Source: Paenibacillus sp. PL2-23
GTDB taxonomy: Bacteria; Bacillota; Bacilli; Paenibacillales; Paenibacillaceae
Direction: 5' to 3'
DNA: 64,000 nt
NCBI RefSeq assembly: GCF_040834005.1
Contig: NZ_CP162129.1
Coordinates: 3,372,001-3,436,000, forward strand
The position numbers and the translations under genes were made by a program. Each line of letters opens with the position of its first letter. Position 1 is the first letter of the stretch. Shown here piece by piece: positions 16,514 to 24,256 of this stretch. The notes under the pieces are model-generated. The model saw only the letters and a list, made by a program, of their open reading frames with translations. It did not search any database and had not been told where the DNA came from.

Positions 16514-17455
16514 ATGAAGACGAACAAAAAATCATGGCTAATGATCGTGCTAGCGGCGATTCTTGTATTTACACTGGGACAATCTGTTATGGCCTTCTCT
16601 GATGTAGGCAAGGATAACAACGAAGAGAAGATTGAAGCATTGAAGAAGCTAGGCGTCGTCAACGGCGTCTCCAGCGATACATTCCAACCCAAAGGCGAGC
16701 TTACTTACGCAGCCGGCATCTCTATGATCGTCAGAGGGCTGGATCTCAATCTGGATCATGTGCGTTTTATCCAAGCGCCCAAAGCGAGCGACAATCATCC
16801 CAACCTGAAGGATGACGCTTGGTATTCAGAAGCCTTCATCATTGCCGACTTCTATAACTTGGATATTCCGCGTGACGTGAAGCCAAGCGACAAGCTCACG
16901 AAGGAGCAATTCGCCCACCACCTGTTCCAGGCTATGATGACCAAAGGCGACTTCGCGTTTATCGAAATTTATATGATGCTGGAGGATGAGAGCGATGTGA
17001 ATCCAGCATACATGAACAGCATCCAGAAGCTGCTTATCGCGAAGATTGTGTCGCTTGACGACAGCCAGCGCTTCTATCCCAACAAGGTGATGACGCGCGG
17101 CGAAGCGGCAGCATGGCTGCATGACGGCATGAAATTCGTAGAGCCTGTCACTGAGGGCAAGATTTCCGTCGAAGCTGTGAACGATGATGTGAACAAGGTG
17201 ACCATCACAGCGCAGCTGCCGCATCCCGGCTATGGTCTGCGTATCTCGTCCATCTCCTTCGAGGGGAATCAAGCTGTCATTCATACAGAGCTGATAGAGC
17301 CTGATCCCGATAAAATGTATCCCCAAGTCATCACAGAAGTGAAGGTTACAACTTACGTCGACGCCAAGTTCAAGCCCGTGCTGGCTGGCTCCGACGGCGG
17401 CGGCACTGCCAGCTCCGACGGCTCCGCTGCCATAGAGCAATCGCTTGCCAGCTAA
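16514..17455 (+). CDS. Exported SLH-domain protein with PrcB-like C-terminal domain
   Basis: A 313-residue protein with a signal peptide (LMIVLAAILVFTLGQSVMA, cut near residue 27). There are two to three S-layer homology repeats: FSDVGKDNNEEKIEALKKLG, GVSSDTFQPKGELTYAAGIS, and later RFYPNKVMTRGEAAAWL. SLH domains bind pyruvylated secondary wall polymer. Residues about 220-290 (PHPGYGLRISSISFEGNQA, then PDPDKMYPQVITEVKVTTYV) resemble the PrcB_C protease-complex domain. A terminal Gly/Ser-rich tail follows. Gene is monocistronic with terminators on both sides. A role in wall attachment is inferred. Confidence 0.75.
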   Translation: MKTNKKSWLMIVLAAILVFTLGQSVMAFSDVGKDNNEEKIEALKKLGVVNGVSSDTFQPKGELTYAAGISMIVRGLDLNLDHVRFIQAPKASDNHPNLKDDAWYSEAFIIADFYNLDIPRDVKPSDKLTKEQFAHHLFQAMMTKGDFAFIEIYMMLEDESDVNPAYMNSIQKLLIAKIVSLDDSQRFYPNKVMTRGEAAAWLHDGMKFVEPVTEGKISVEAVNDDVNKVTITAQLPHPGYGLRISSISFEGNQAVIHTELIEPDPDKMYPQVITEVKVTTYVDAKFKPVLAGSDGGGTASSDGSAAIEQSLAS

Positions 17456-17463
17456 CGAAGAAC

Positions 17464-17515
17464 AGAGCTTCCACTTAGACGTCTGCCGGACGCCTAAGCG
17501 GAAGCTCTATTGTTA
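17464..17515. terminator. Terminator between SLH gene and ung
   Basis: AGAGCTTCC-CTTAG arm (17464-17479) pairs with CTAAGCGGAAGCTCT (17494-17509); exits ATTGTTAT. Confidence 0.8.
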
Positions 17516-17521
17516 TCCTGA

Positions 17522-18199
17522 CTACTCTGGCAAGCTCCAGTCAATCGGCTCCATGCCGTTCGCCCTCAAGAAATCATTAGTCCGAGAGAACGGCCTGCTT
17601 CCCAAAAAACCTTTCCTGGCGGCTAATGGGCTTGGATGCGGGGAGGACACAATGAGATGCCTGCTGGAGTCAATACCCGCCGCTTTATCCTGCGCATGCT
17701 TGCCCCATAACAAAAACACCAGCGGCCGCTCTCTATCGTTAAGCAGCGAGATGATGCGGTCAGTCAGCCTCTCCCAGCCTATTCCCTGATGCGAGGCGGG
17801 CTTCCCTTCCTCTACCGTTAGCACGTTATTGAGCAGCAGAACCCCCTGCCGCGCCCATGACTCCAGGCAGCCGTGCTTGGCTTGCGCGATGCCAAGGTCA
17901 GACTCAAGCTCCTTGTACATATTGCGCAGGGAAGGCGGCACCTTGACCCCCTTTTTCACCGAGAAGCTTAGTCCATGAGCTTGTTCAGCCCCATGGTATG
18001 GGTCCTGCCCAAGAATAACAGCCTTAGCTTCCCTTAGGGAAGTGAAGCTCAAAGCATTTAACACATCACACTTTGGCGGATAAACGGTCGATGAAGCGTA
18101 ACGAAGCTCCAGCTCACACATCAGCCCTCTCATATAGGGCTGCTCCAGCTCCTCCGCCAGCAGAAGTCCCCAATCATTATCCGGTAATTGTATAGCCAT
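17522..18199 (-). CDS. ung: Uracil-DNA glycosylase, family 1
   Basis: A 225-residue enzyme that removes uracil from DNA in base-excision repair. The catalytic motif GQDPYHG (Asp about residue 66) and the second motif HPSPLAA (His about 188) are intact, with the uracil-binding LLLNNVLTVEEGKPASH between them. The length is typical. A GGGGGGATGGA ribosome site precedes the ATG. It is monocistronic. Confidence 0.95.
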   Translation of the reverse strand: MAIQLPDNDWGLLLAEELEQPYMRGLMCELELRYASSTVYPPKCDVLNALSFTSLREAKAVILGQDPYHGAEQAHGLSFSVKKGVKVPPSLRNMYKELESDLGIAQAKHGCLESWARQGVLLLNNVLTVEEGKPASHQGIGWERLTDRIISLLNDRERPLVFLLWGKHAQDKAAGIDSSRHLIVSSPHPSPLAARKGFLGSRPFSRTNDFLRANGMEPIDWSLPE

Positions 18200-18223
18200 T
18201 CCATCCCCCCTACTGTTATAAGA

Positions 18224-18337
18224 TTACCATATAGGAGCAGCCGCGATAAATGAAGCGTGCTTGATATTATCCAAAGTGTCATGGGTCGGCACCATGTAGC
18301 TCGTCGGGTTGTAGATATCGACGGGATCCTTATTCAC
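18224..18337 (-). pseudogene. Possible gene fragment
   Basis: A short frame (EAVNKDPVDIYNPTSYMVPT, then HDTLDNIKHASFIAAAPIW) lies between stops and has natural-looking composition, but has no clear ribosome site and no recognised family. It may be the tail of a decayed gene. Weak call. Confidence 0.2.
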
Positions 18338-18452
18338 AGCTTCTCAGTAGCTTTGTTCCGAAATTTGCTAATATTATATTGTTTGTTATTTATTTAGTTA
18401 AATATCGAGCAATCACTTGTTGCGAGCCTGATGATACGTCCCAGCGGGATGC
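18338..18452. other. AT-rich spacer
   Basis: Nothing supportable seen between the fragment and the terminator of the LacI-family gene. Confidence 0.4.
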
Positions 18453-18483
18453 AAAAAAACGCCTTGCACCAGCAAGACGTTTC
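18448..18483 (-). terminator. Terminator of GH26-lacI operon
   Basis: AAACG-CTTGC/GCAAG-CGTTT stem (18456-18481) followed on the minus strand by TTTTTTT. Confidence 0.85.
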
Positions 18484-18525
18484 AGCATAACAGGCCTATC
18501 CAATTGTATTTGCAGCATCTATCGC

Positions 18526-19548
18526 TTAGCGAGCATACTGCTCCCTCATAATGAGCTGGCCCGCTATCAGCTTGCGCTCATAGGAGCCGCCTCTGTTCTC
18601 GCTTCTCCACAGCAGCTGGTCAACTGCTCGCTCGCCCAGCAATCCCATATCCACATTCACAGTTGCCAGTATCGGCGATGAGGCAGCCGTATTGTCGAAG
18701 CCGGTTACCATACATTGCTCCGGCACCCCAATTCCCCGTTTGGCCAGCTCCTCAATGAGAAAGGCCGCATTCGTATCGTGCGCGCACACGAACACATCCG
18801 GCAGCACATCCAGCGACATCAGCTTCATTAACGCATAAGGATCAACGGCTTCCGGCCCAATCAGGAGCGGATCCTGGCGCAGCTCGATCTCATGCTCCTC
18901 CAGCGTCGTTCGGAAGGCGAGCCAGCGCTCGTAGAAGCTTGGGGCGTCCTTAATATAACCGACGAACTGGAACGTCCGCAGCCCCTTGCTGATCAGCTTG
19001 ACCATCAGCTCCTTCATGCCGTTGAAATTATCCGTGAACACCGTATCGCATTGGAAGGCCGGGTCCATATGATCGACCATAACGACGGGAATATCAAGCC
19101 GCCTGCTATCGAGCAATATTTGCGTTGAGATGGAGCCCACCGTAACAATGCCGCGAATCGCGCCCGGATTAAGCAGACTGAACAGATTGTCCGAGGACGG
19201 CTCCGTAAGCGTCAGAATGTCCATGCCCATCTGATTCAGCCGGTTGGTTATGCCGTCGAACACAGGCCCCCAATATACGGAGTCCCTGTTCTGGTACCTC
19301 ACATTGGGGAACAGAATAAGGATAGTGCCCGACTGCTGCTGCTCCAGGGGCGGACGATTGTCGTACGCCGCTCTTGGCGGTTCATTTTTCCGAAAATAAC
19401 CCAGCTGTCCAGCCGCCTTCAGTATCGTCTCTCTCGTATGGGCGCTGACGCCAGGCTTCGAGCTGAGCGCGCGTGATACCGCAAACTTGGATACGCCAAC
19501 CAAATCGGCGATTTCCTGTATTGTAACCTTGCCCTTCATCCGACTCAT
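18526..19548 (-). CDS. LacI-family transcriptional regulator
   Basis: A 340-residue repressor-type protein. The N-terminal helix-turn-helix with hinge (VTIQEIADLVGVSKFAVSRA, then SSKPGVSAHTRETILKAAGQ) is textbook LacI/GalR. The rest is a periplasmic-binding-like effector domain (VVMVDHMDP, CMVTGFDNT, VNVDMGLLGERAVDQLL). It starts 50 bp after the GH26 mannanase stop on the same strand and ends at a terminator, so it probably controls that gene in response to a manno- or related oligosaccharide. ATG 19548 or 19539 are both possible starts. Confidence 0.85.
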   Translation of the reverse strand: MSRMKGKVTIQEIADLVGVSKFAVSRALSSKPGVSAHTRETILKAAGQLGYFRKNEPPRAAYDNRPPLEQQQSGTILILFPNVRYQNRDSVYWGPVFDGITNRLNQMGMDILTLTEPSSDNLFSLLNPGAIRGIVTVGSISTQILLDSRRLDIPVVMVDHMDPAFQCDTVFTDNFNGMKELMVKLISKGLRTFQFVGYIKDAPSFYERWLAFRTTLEEHEIELRQDPLLIGPEAVDPYALMKLMSLDVLPDVFVCAHDTNAAFLIEELAKRGIGVPEQCMVTGFDNTAASSPILATVNVDMGLLGERAVDQLLWRSENRGGSYERKLIAGQLIMREQYAR

Positions 19549-19598
19549 CCATTCGTAAGTATGTTATAAGGACATTCTACAAAGCTTGACGGCATTCA

Positions 19599-21026
19599 TC
19601 AAGGAGTTTCATGCCATTCCGGCAGCTCATCTAACGTTATGACATAATCATGCTCCAGCACATACCGTATATGCACCTTGCTGTTATGCCTGCCGTCCCC
19701 GATAAATTCCCCTGACCACGTGCAGAACCAGCTCCAATTGGCGCCATAGCCGATCAGCAGCTCCGGATCCGGAATGGGACCGTTCTCTGTTAATGCGACC
19801 AGCTTCTTATCGCCTACAAGCTCGACCAGCTTCTCATAGCTGCGGCTGACGGGATTGTAATCGCCGGGCTCGGGATACGAATCGACGCTGACCATATCGA
19901 CCGTACCGTCTCCGGGGTACCAAGCGGAATCTTCAGAATTCCAAATCCATATCAAATTATGAATCTGATGCACATGGGTAAGCCGTTCGTAGAGCAGCCT
20001 CCATAACGCCTTAGCCGGCTCCGGCCCCTGCGCTCCCCACCAGAACCAGCCCCCCTCCGCTTCGTGAAGCGGCCGCCACAGCACCGGGATGCCTGCATCC
20101 TGCAGCCGTTGCAGCTGCACGGCGATGGCGTCAATATCCCTTAAGAGCATGCCATACCGCTCCGAGTCCGGATCGGCAAGGGCGGCTGCCAGATCGAAGG
20201 TCGTGCCTTCCTTATAGAACCCCTTCCACCATGGCTGCTCCTGGGAATCGATCAGATCCGAGGGAGCGTTCCAGTGCCAGGCAAGCGTCACAATTCCGCC
20301 AAGCTCATGCCATTGAAGCATATCCTCAACTTCCCGGGACGAAGAGCCGCGCTCCACGCGGGTCGGGGAATATTCAATGAGGTCAAAGCCCGCGATGGCC
20401 GGCAGCTTGCCATAGTCCCAGTTCAGCTGCAGCGCCTCTTTCAAGGTCTGCTGCCCGGACAAAATATGGGTGCCATAATGGTCAACCAAATACCGATAAA
20501 GCGCTTTCGTTTCTTCCGTCGCCTGTGAATCGACGAGTGTAGGCGTTACCTGGCGTTCTCCTCTCGGCAGCGCTTTCCGGATCGTGATCCCATCAATGTC
20601 ATACCAGCCCCAATGCGAGGTGACGGCAATTTCATTCCGTCCATCCTTCAATAACATCTTGCCGGCCGAGGCGTCCGTGAAGCTCTCTGCTGCCGCCAGC
20701 CTCAGATCGCCAAACGGCGTTCCGTTAAGCGACAATCGGGCGTGCTTGTTACCGCTAGCGCTCCGATAGCTGACGGTCACATCATACAACCCTGCTGCCG
20801 GCGCTTCGACGGCCACAGCTACGGAGTCCGTCTCGGCGTCGAAGCCCGTCACATAGCCGATTCCTGAATAACCTTGGACAGACGACCCCACCTCCACTCC
20901 GGTGAGCCGTCCCCCCTCCGCCTCGAACACCCATTCAGGCGGATCCTCTCCCTTATCTGAGCATGCAGTTAACACGGAGGCGAGAAGCCCAATAACAAGA
21001 GCTGATGCGACGCTTTTCCTGCGAAT
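19599..21026 (-). CDS. GH26 beta-mannanase lipoprotein with CBM35-like domain, ATT start
   Basis: Endo-mannanase of about 475 residues. Order: lipoprotein signal peptide (MRRKSVASALVIGLLASVLTAC, lipobox LTAC), a CBM35-like domain (about 35-155, EAEGGRLTGVEV to WGWYDIDGITIRK), and a GH26 domain. GH26 residues seen are acid/base E322 in RPLHEAEGGWFWWG and nucleophile E414 in ALTENGP. A start at the GTG before the lipobox would delete the signal peptide. No ATG, GTG or TTG lies upstream before an in-frame TAA, but ATT at 21024-21026 follows AAGGGGGGG at good spacing and yields a perfect signal peptide. It would hydrolyse mannan at the cell surface. Confidence 0.8.
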   Translation of the reverse strand: MRRKSVASALVIGLLASVLTACSDKGEDPPEWVFEAEGGRLTGVEVGSSVQGYSGIGYVTGFDAETDSVAVAVEAPAAGLYDVTVSYRSASGNKHARLSLNGTPFGDLRLAAAESFTDASAGKMLLKDGRNEIAVTSHWGWYDIDGITIRKALPRGERQVTPTLVDSQATEETKALYRYLVDHYGTHILSGQQTLKEALQLNWDYGKLPAIAGFDLIEYSPTRVERGSSSREVEDMLQWHELGGIVTLAWHWNAPSDLIDSQEQPWWKGFYKEGTTFDLAAALADPDSERYGMLLRDIDAIAVQLQRLQDAGIPVLWRPLHEAEGGWFWWGAQGPEPAKALWRLLYERLTHVHQIHNLIWIWNSEDSAWYPGDGTVDMVSVDSYPEPGDYNPVSRSYEKLVELVGDKKLVALTENGPIPDPELLIGYGANWSWFCTWSGEFIGDGRHNSKVHIRYVLEHDYVITLDELPEWHETP

Positions 21027-21072
21027 CGTAACCCCCCCTTATCCCGACCATCAGAGACCTTAATCCAAAATA

Positions 21073-21099
21073 CCAAACAAACGATATCATTTTGTTTGG
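21073..21099. promoter_or_regulatory. Palindrome upstream of GH26 gene, candidate operator
   Basis: CCAAACAAA (21073-21081), 9-bp spacer, TTTGTTTGG (21091-21099), about 50 bp upstream of the start. It could bind the LacI-family protein encoded by the same operon. Confidence 0.35.
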
Positions 21100-21160
21100 T
21101 TTTGTTAGTTTAAACTTTAGCTTTATTTTGATTAATCGTCAATACCTAACCAGACAAAAG

Positions 21161-21190
21161 AAAAAATCGATCACAAGGATCGATTTCCTG
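21161..21190 (-). terminator. Terminator of 21200 gene
   Basis: AAATCGATC/GATCGATTT stem followed on the minus strand by TTTTCTTTT. Confidence 0.85.
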
Positions 21191-21199
21191 AGCCAATTA

Positions 21200-21427
21200 T
21201 TAAGCTTTCTCTGGGTTTGCAATGGCAAAAAAGGAATTTGCATTACGGTGCACCACGCTGCCATCCTTCATCCGAATGGCGTCCGGATTGTAGCCCGCGA
21301 TCGTCGAGATCGGACGGATCTGCATGCCGTTCTGCACAACCTTTACGAATGTGGAGGTTTTGATCGCCAGCTCAAAGTCCTTGTCCGTTATAATTTGTTG
21401 ATCCACTTGCAATTCTCTTTCGCTCAC
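21200..21427 (-). CDS. Small soluble protein, unknown
   Basis: Seventy-five residues from a GTG start, nine bases after AAGGAG. No TM segment, Cys or recognised motif. The middle (TFVKVVQNGMQIRPISTIAG) and end (GSVVHRNANSFFAIANPEKA) look beta-rich. It is framed by its own terminator, so it is probably monocistronic. Function unknown. Confidence 0.6.
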   Translation of the reverse strand: MSERELQVDQQIITDKDFELAIKTSTFVKVVQNGMQIRPISTIAGYNPDAIRMKDGSVVHRNANSFFAIANPEKA

Positions 21428-21500
21428 AGTAATGTCTCCTTATTGGTCAGTTCTGTTCTGGTTCAATACACACAACCTCTATAGTACCTTAAAGTCCAGC

Positions 21501-21656
21501 CTATCTCAAGCGCTCATCCAGCTTTCTTTCAATGGAATCCAATTTGTCCTCAATACGCTTAACCTTTCTCTTCATATGAACGACAAACGATACCACCGAA
21601 ATAATGATGGCGATATAGATCAGTGAAAAAAATGTCGTTGCCCAGTCAAATGACAT
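21501..21656 (-). CDS. Small membrane protein with coiled-coil tail
   Basis: A 51-residue product: MSFDWATTFFSLIYIAIIIS begins a single TM helix, followed by a charged helix with heptads (KRIEDKLDSIERKLDERL). GGAAAGGAG lies at good spacing before ATG 21656. Such short TM plus amphipathic-helix proteins are common in Firmicutes without assigned function. Confidence 0.65.
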   Translation of the reverse strand: MSFDWATTFFSLIYIAIIISVVSFVVHMKRKVKRIEDKLDSIERKLDERLR

Positions 21657-21749
21657 TTTTAAACAACTCCTTTCCTATTGATTACATACCATACTGTTGA
21701 AGTTCAAGCAATGGAGGAAATTCCATCCTATAACTTGAAGTGATTAATG

Positions 21750-21780
21750 TAAAAGCCACTCCCAAGTCGGAGTGGCTTTA
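21750..21780 (-). terminator. Terminator of GNAT gene pair
   Basis: AAAGCCACTCC/GGAGTGGCTTT stem followed by TTACATT on the minus strand. It overlaps the last codon of the GNAT gene. Confidence 0.8.
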
Positions 21781-22365
21781 GGCTGTTTCTTCTTGAGCTT
21801 CATCGTCAACTTCATTGAAGATATTCATTCTCATGCTTATCTGTTTCCTAGTAGCTCCATGAGGGTAACTTTCATTTAGTACAAAAGAGTTTTTCAAATA
21901 GAAATCCAAAAGATGTCTATCATTTTCAACATCTGCATCAACTGTGATGAATTCGCATGCAACAGATTCATTAACCTCTGCATCAATACCTCTTGCTAAT
22001 TCTATCATCAGTGATCCAATCCCTCTATATACATCTCGATAACCCTCATCAACCGCCAACTTACCGATTTTAATGGATGGGAAACTCCCAAACCGTATGT
22101 ATTCAGGGAATTGCTCTTCCCTTTCAGTGTCATTTAGACGAATTGAATCAGACACGAGTGACATGTAGGCCACAATATCTGCTGATGATTTATCAATTAG
22201 TAGATAAGTACGTGATATATTCATATTCTGAAAATTCAAAGCATGCTCAATAAGAAATTCTTGATATTCTATAATCGAGCATTTAAAATCCTTAAGTCTG
22301 TAGCCATCCGTTAGGTTAACTAGGCTAAATCTAACAATATCTTCATTAATATCACGTTTCGCCAC
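21778..22365 (-). CDS. GNAT-family acetyltransferase, possible toxin-like member
   Basis: 195 residues from GTG 22365. The GNAT pattern is visible: beta strands RTYLLIDKSSADIVAYMSL, the acceptor strand IKIGKLAVDEGYRDVYRGIG (the acetyl-CoA loop degenerated from R/Q-x-x-G-x-G/A), then LMIELARGI, the strand FITVDADVE and a final DFYLKNSFV segment. Codon use and base composition are clearly more AT-rich than the flanks, which suggests transfer. A 57-residue basic protein is encoded three bases upstream. This two-gene layout resembles GNAT toxin-antitoxin pairs (TacT, AtaT), but the antitoxin type is not recognised, so an ordinary acetyltransferase is equally possible. Confidence 0.65.
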   Translation of the reverse strand: MAKRDINEDIVRFSLVNLTDGYRLKDFKCSIIEYQEFLIEHALNFQNMNISRTYLLIDKSSADIVAYMSLVSDSIRLNDTEREEQFPEYIRFGSFPSIKIGKLAVDEGYRDVYRGIGSLMIELARGIDAEVNESVACEFITVDADVENDRHLLDFYLKNSFVLNESYPHGATRKQISMRMNIFNEVDDEAQEETA

Positions 22366-22368
22366 TGA

Positions 22369-22542
22369 TTATCCCCGCATTTTTTTCAAGAGTTGAAGGG
22401 CTCTCTGATTCTTTTCAATAGAAGTAGGAGATGGTTTCTTTGTGACTTCTTTCAAAAAATCTTGAGCGAATTTCCCTCTCAATTCAACTGTTTGTTCAAT
22501 CGGTTTAACAGCCATCTTCTTCACCTTCCTCTTTTTACTCAT
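22369..22542 (-). CDS. Small basic protein upstream of GNAT gene
   Basis: A 57-residue, Lys-rich product (starts MSKKRKVKKMAVKPIEQTVE, ends QRALQLLKKMRG). GGAGGTAG lies before ATG 22542. Three bases separate its stop from the GNAT start, so the two are translationally coupled. It may be an antitoxin or partner. No ribbon-helix-helix motif is certain. Confidence 0.6.
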   Translation of the reverse strand: MSKKRKVKKMAVKPIEQTVELRGKFAQDFLKEVTKKPSPTSIEKNQRALQLLKKMRG

Positions 22543-22805
22543 AATATCTACCTCCTAGAATACTATTCTAGGATTAACTAAACATAAAAGCTGTCGGTTG
22601 ATAGATAGGATGAGTGAAAATTTATCTTCTTCAATTGATAGGAATAAACATCTTCCGACTTGGATATAAATATAATGAGAAAGTCTGTCGTTTCATCGAA
22701 TTGTTTTCAGCTTCGAAAGTATGTAATATTTTCCTTGTTTTTATTCTATCATCTTATATCAATGAGAATCAATATAATCTTGTCGAGATCATTGTTACCG
22801 CCATA
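22543..22805. other. AT-rich region without supported gene
   Basis: Contains the promoter side of the GNAT pair. An open frame on the plus strand (22614-22946) runs through the tRNA terminator and lacks a ribosome site. Confidence 0.5.
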
Positions 22806-22866
22806 ACAAAAAAATCCTCTTTCGCCTTCACCTGTATTGGAGTACAGATGATGCGAAAAAGGATCT
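22803..22866 (-). terminator. Terminator of tRNA cluster
   Basis: A long imperfect stem (about 25 bp; AAGATCCTTTTTCGC pairs with GCGAAAGAGGATTTT) followed on the minus strand by TTTTTTTG, about 85 nt after tRNA-Leu. Confidence 0.7.
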
Positions 22867-22949
22867 TACGCATGAAATCCTATGCGGCAGGAATGATCAA
22901 TTTCTACCTTACAGGATTCATCATTATGTATGGTTTAATAAAGTAAGGA

Positions 22950-23035
22950 TGCCGAGGACGGGAATCGAACCCGTACGGTGGTCACCCACCGCAGGATTTT
23001 AAGTCCTGTGCGTCTGCCAGTTCCGCCACCCCGGC
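22950..23035 (-). tRNA. tRNA-Leu(TAA)
   Basis: An 86-nt class II tRNA with variable arm CGGTGGGTGACCACCG, acceptor GCCGGGG/CCTCGGC, and anticodon loop CTTAAAA giving TAA. CCA is not encoded. Confidence 0.95.
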
Positions 23036-23059
23036 ATGGTGTTGCAATTGCTTACAAAA

Positions 23060-23136
23060 TGGTGGGCCCTGAGGGACTCGAACCCCCGACCAATCGGTTA
23101 TGAGCCGACCGCTCTAACCAACTGAGCTAAGGGCCC
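23060..23136 (-). tRNA. tRNA with CAT anticodon, probably Ile2(k2CAU)
   Basis: Acceptor GGGCCCT/AGGGCCC, anticodon arm CGGCTCATAACCG, T-arm GGTTCGAGTC, CCA encoded (23060-23062). The anticodon arm resembles Bacillus Ile2 more than elongator Met, but the two cannot be separated with certainty by eye. Confidence 0.85.
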
Positions 23137-23173
23137 TCGAAAAACGTCTATTCAACGTGTTGATCGATAAGTT

Positions 23174-23250
23174 TGGTTGCGGGGGCAGGATTTGAACCTG
23201 CGGCCTTCGGGTTATGAGCCCGACGAGCTACCGAGCTGCTCCACCCCGCG
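23174..23250 (-). tRNA. tRNA-fMet (initiator, CAT)
   Basis: The unpaired C1-A72 end (CGCGGGG against CCCCGCA), the three G-C pairs GGG/CCC flanking loop CTCATAA, and encoded CCA identify the initiator. Confidence 0.95.
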
Positions 23251-23338
23251 ACATTAACCATCCAAGCAATTTTAATGGCGACATCAATTAATATACTATA
23301 AATGAGAAGCTTGCGTCAAGGTTTTTTTCTAAAAAATG

Positions 23339-23506
23339 CTACGGAAGAAACCGAACGCCATAACGTCCCTTGCGTGAGCGGAATACCTCCACCTCGCGAG
23401 GGCAATCGTAGCCATAGATCCACCAATCATTTTCCATTCTGCGCACCAAGCAGCCCGCTTGGAATTTGGTATCATATAATCGGAGCCAATAAATCCATTT
23501 CAGCAT
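23339..23506 (-). CDS. Small aromatic-rich protein, unknown
   Basis: A 55-residue product beginning MLKWIYWLRLYDTKFQAGCL and ending RKGRYGVRFLP. GGAGGCG stands at good spacing before ATG 23506. Rich in Trp, Tyr and Arg. No known family; not associated with any neighbour, being upstream of the tRNA cluster. Confidence 0.55.
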   Translation of the reverse strand: MLKWIYWLRLYDTKFQAGCLVRRMENDWWIYGYDCPREVEVFRSRKGRYGVRFLP

Positions 23507-23655
23507 GTTCTTCGCCTCCAGCTATGCAAGTGATAATGCCTATAGAATACCCCAATCCTTCATAAATCAAGCATGAGGCATTTTTTCACTTAGCACTGCC
23601 AAAAGTCGGGTATACTATAACTAAGCATTCATTTCACTTGAAGGAGCTGAACGGG

Positions 23656-24168
23656 ATGATTTACGGGATTGCGTTATTTCCGGATAAGGAAGTGCAGGAT
23701 GCTGCCAACAGCTGGAGAATTCGCCATGACCCCCATTATTGCCATATCCCGGCTCATATGACGCTGCGGGAGGCTGAGGAATGGGATGATGTGAAGCTGG
23801 AGCGCGCGGTCAAGCATCTGGACGCGGTATCGGCTTCATTCAAGCCGTTTGAAGTCACGTTCAACCGAGTATCCACGTTTTTCCCTGTCTCCAACACCCT
23901 CTATTACGCCCTGGAGGACCCCTCGCAAGTGGATAATCTTCATAGGGCCATATGCAGTGGTCCGGGCATGCAGCAGCCTTACAATTATGTGTACACGCCT
24001 CATGTCACCATTGGGCGCAAGCTGCAAGAGGAAGAGCTGCATGACTTGTACGGCAACCTTCGGATGACCGAGATCCGACTGAGCAGCTATATAGACCGCA
24101 TTCATCTGCTTTATCAGACGGAGCAAGGCGGATGGACAGCTTATCAATCATTTCAGCTGAAGGGATAA
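23656..24168 (+). CDS. 2H phosphoesterase / 2'-5' RNA ligase-like protein (YjcG-like)
   Basis: A 170-residue protein with the two HxT/S motifs of the 2H superfamily, HMTL and HVTI, about 80 residues apart, matching YjcG of B. subtilis in length. The reaction in vivo is unknown; members act on 2',5' or cyclic phosphodiester bonds of RNA or nucleotides. ATG 23656 is chosen because AAGGAG stands nine bases upstream. It is convergent with the solute-binding protein gene. Confidence 0.8.
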   Translation: MIYGIALFPDKEVQDAANSWRIRHDPHYCHIPAHMTLREAEEWDDVKLERAVKHLDAVSASFKPFEVTFNRVSTFFPVSNTLYYALEDPSQVDNLHRAICSGPGMQQPYNYVYTPHVTIGRKLQEEELHDLYGNLRMTEIRLSSYIDRIHLLYQTEQGGWTAYQSFQLKG

Positions 24169-24197
24169 GGTTTACTCGCTATTGGACCATAAGCACT

Positions 24198-24246
24198 AAA
24201 AAGAAGCCAGCAGCCGCGTCATCGCGAGCCTGCTGGCTTCTTTTCA
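24198..24246. terminator. Bidirectional terminator
   Basis: AAGAAGCCAGCAG (24201-24213) pairs with CTGCTGGCTTCTT (24230-24242), flanked by A and T runs. Confidence 0.9.
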
Positions 24247-24256
24247 TTAACTGCTC

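Noticed and set aside
22614..22946. 110-codon plus-strand ORF in AT-rich gap
   Set aside because: No ribosome site. It spans the stem-loop and T run that terminates the minus-strand tRNA cluster, and its composition is that of AT-rich noncoding DNA.
23302..23565. 87-codon plus-strand ORF
   Set aside because: It is antisense to a 55-codon minus-strand gene that has a good ribosome site; the plus frame has none.
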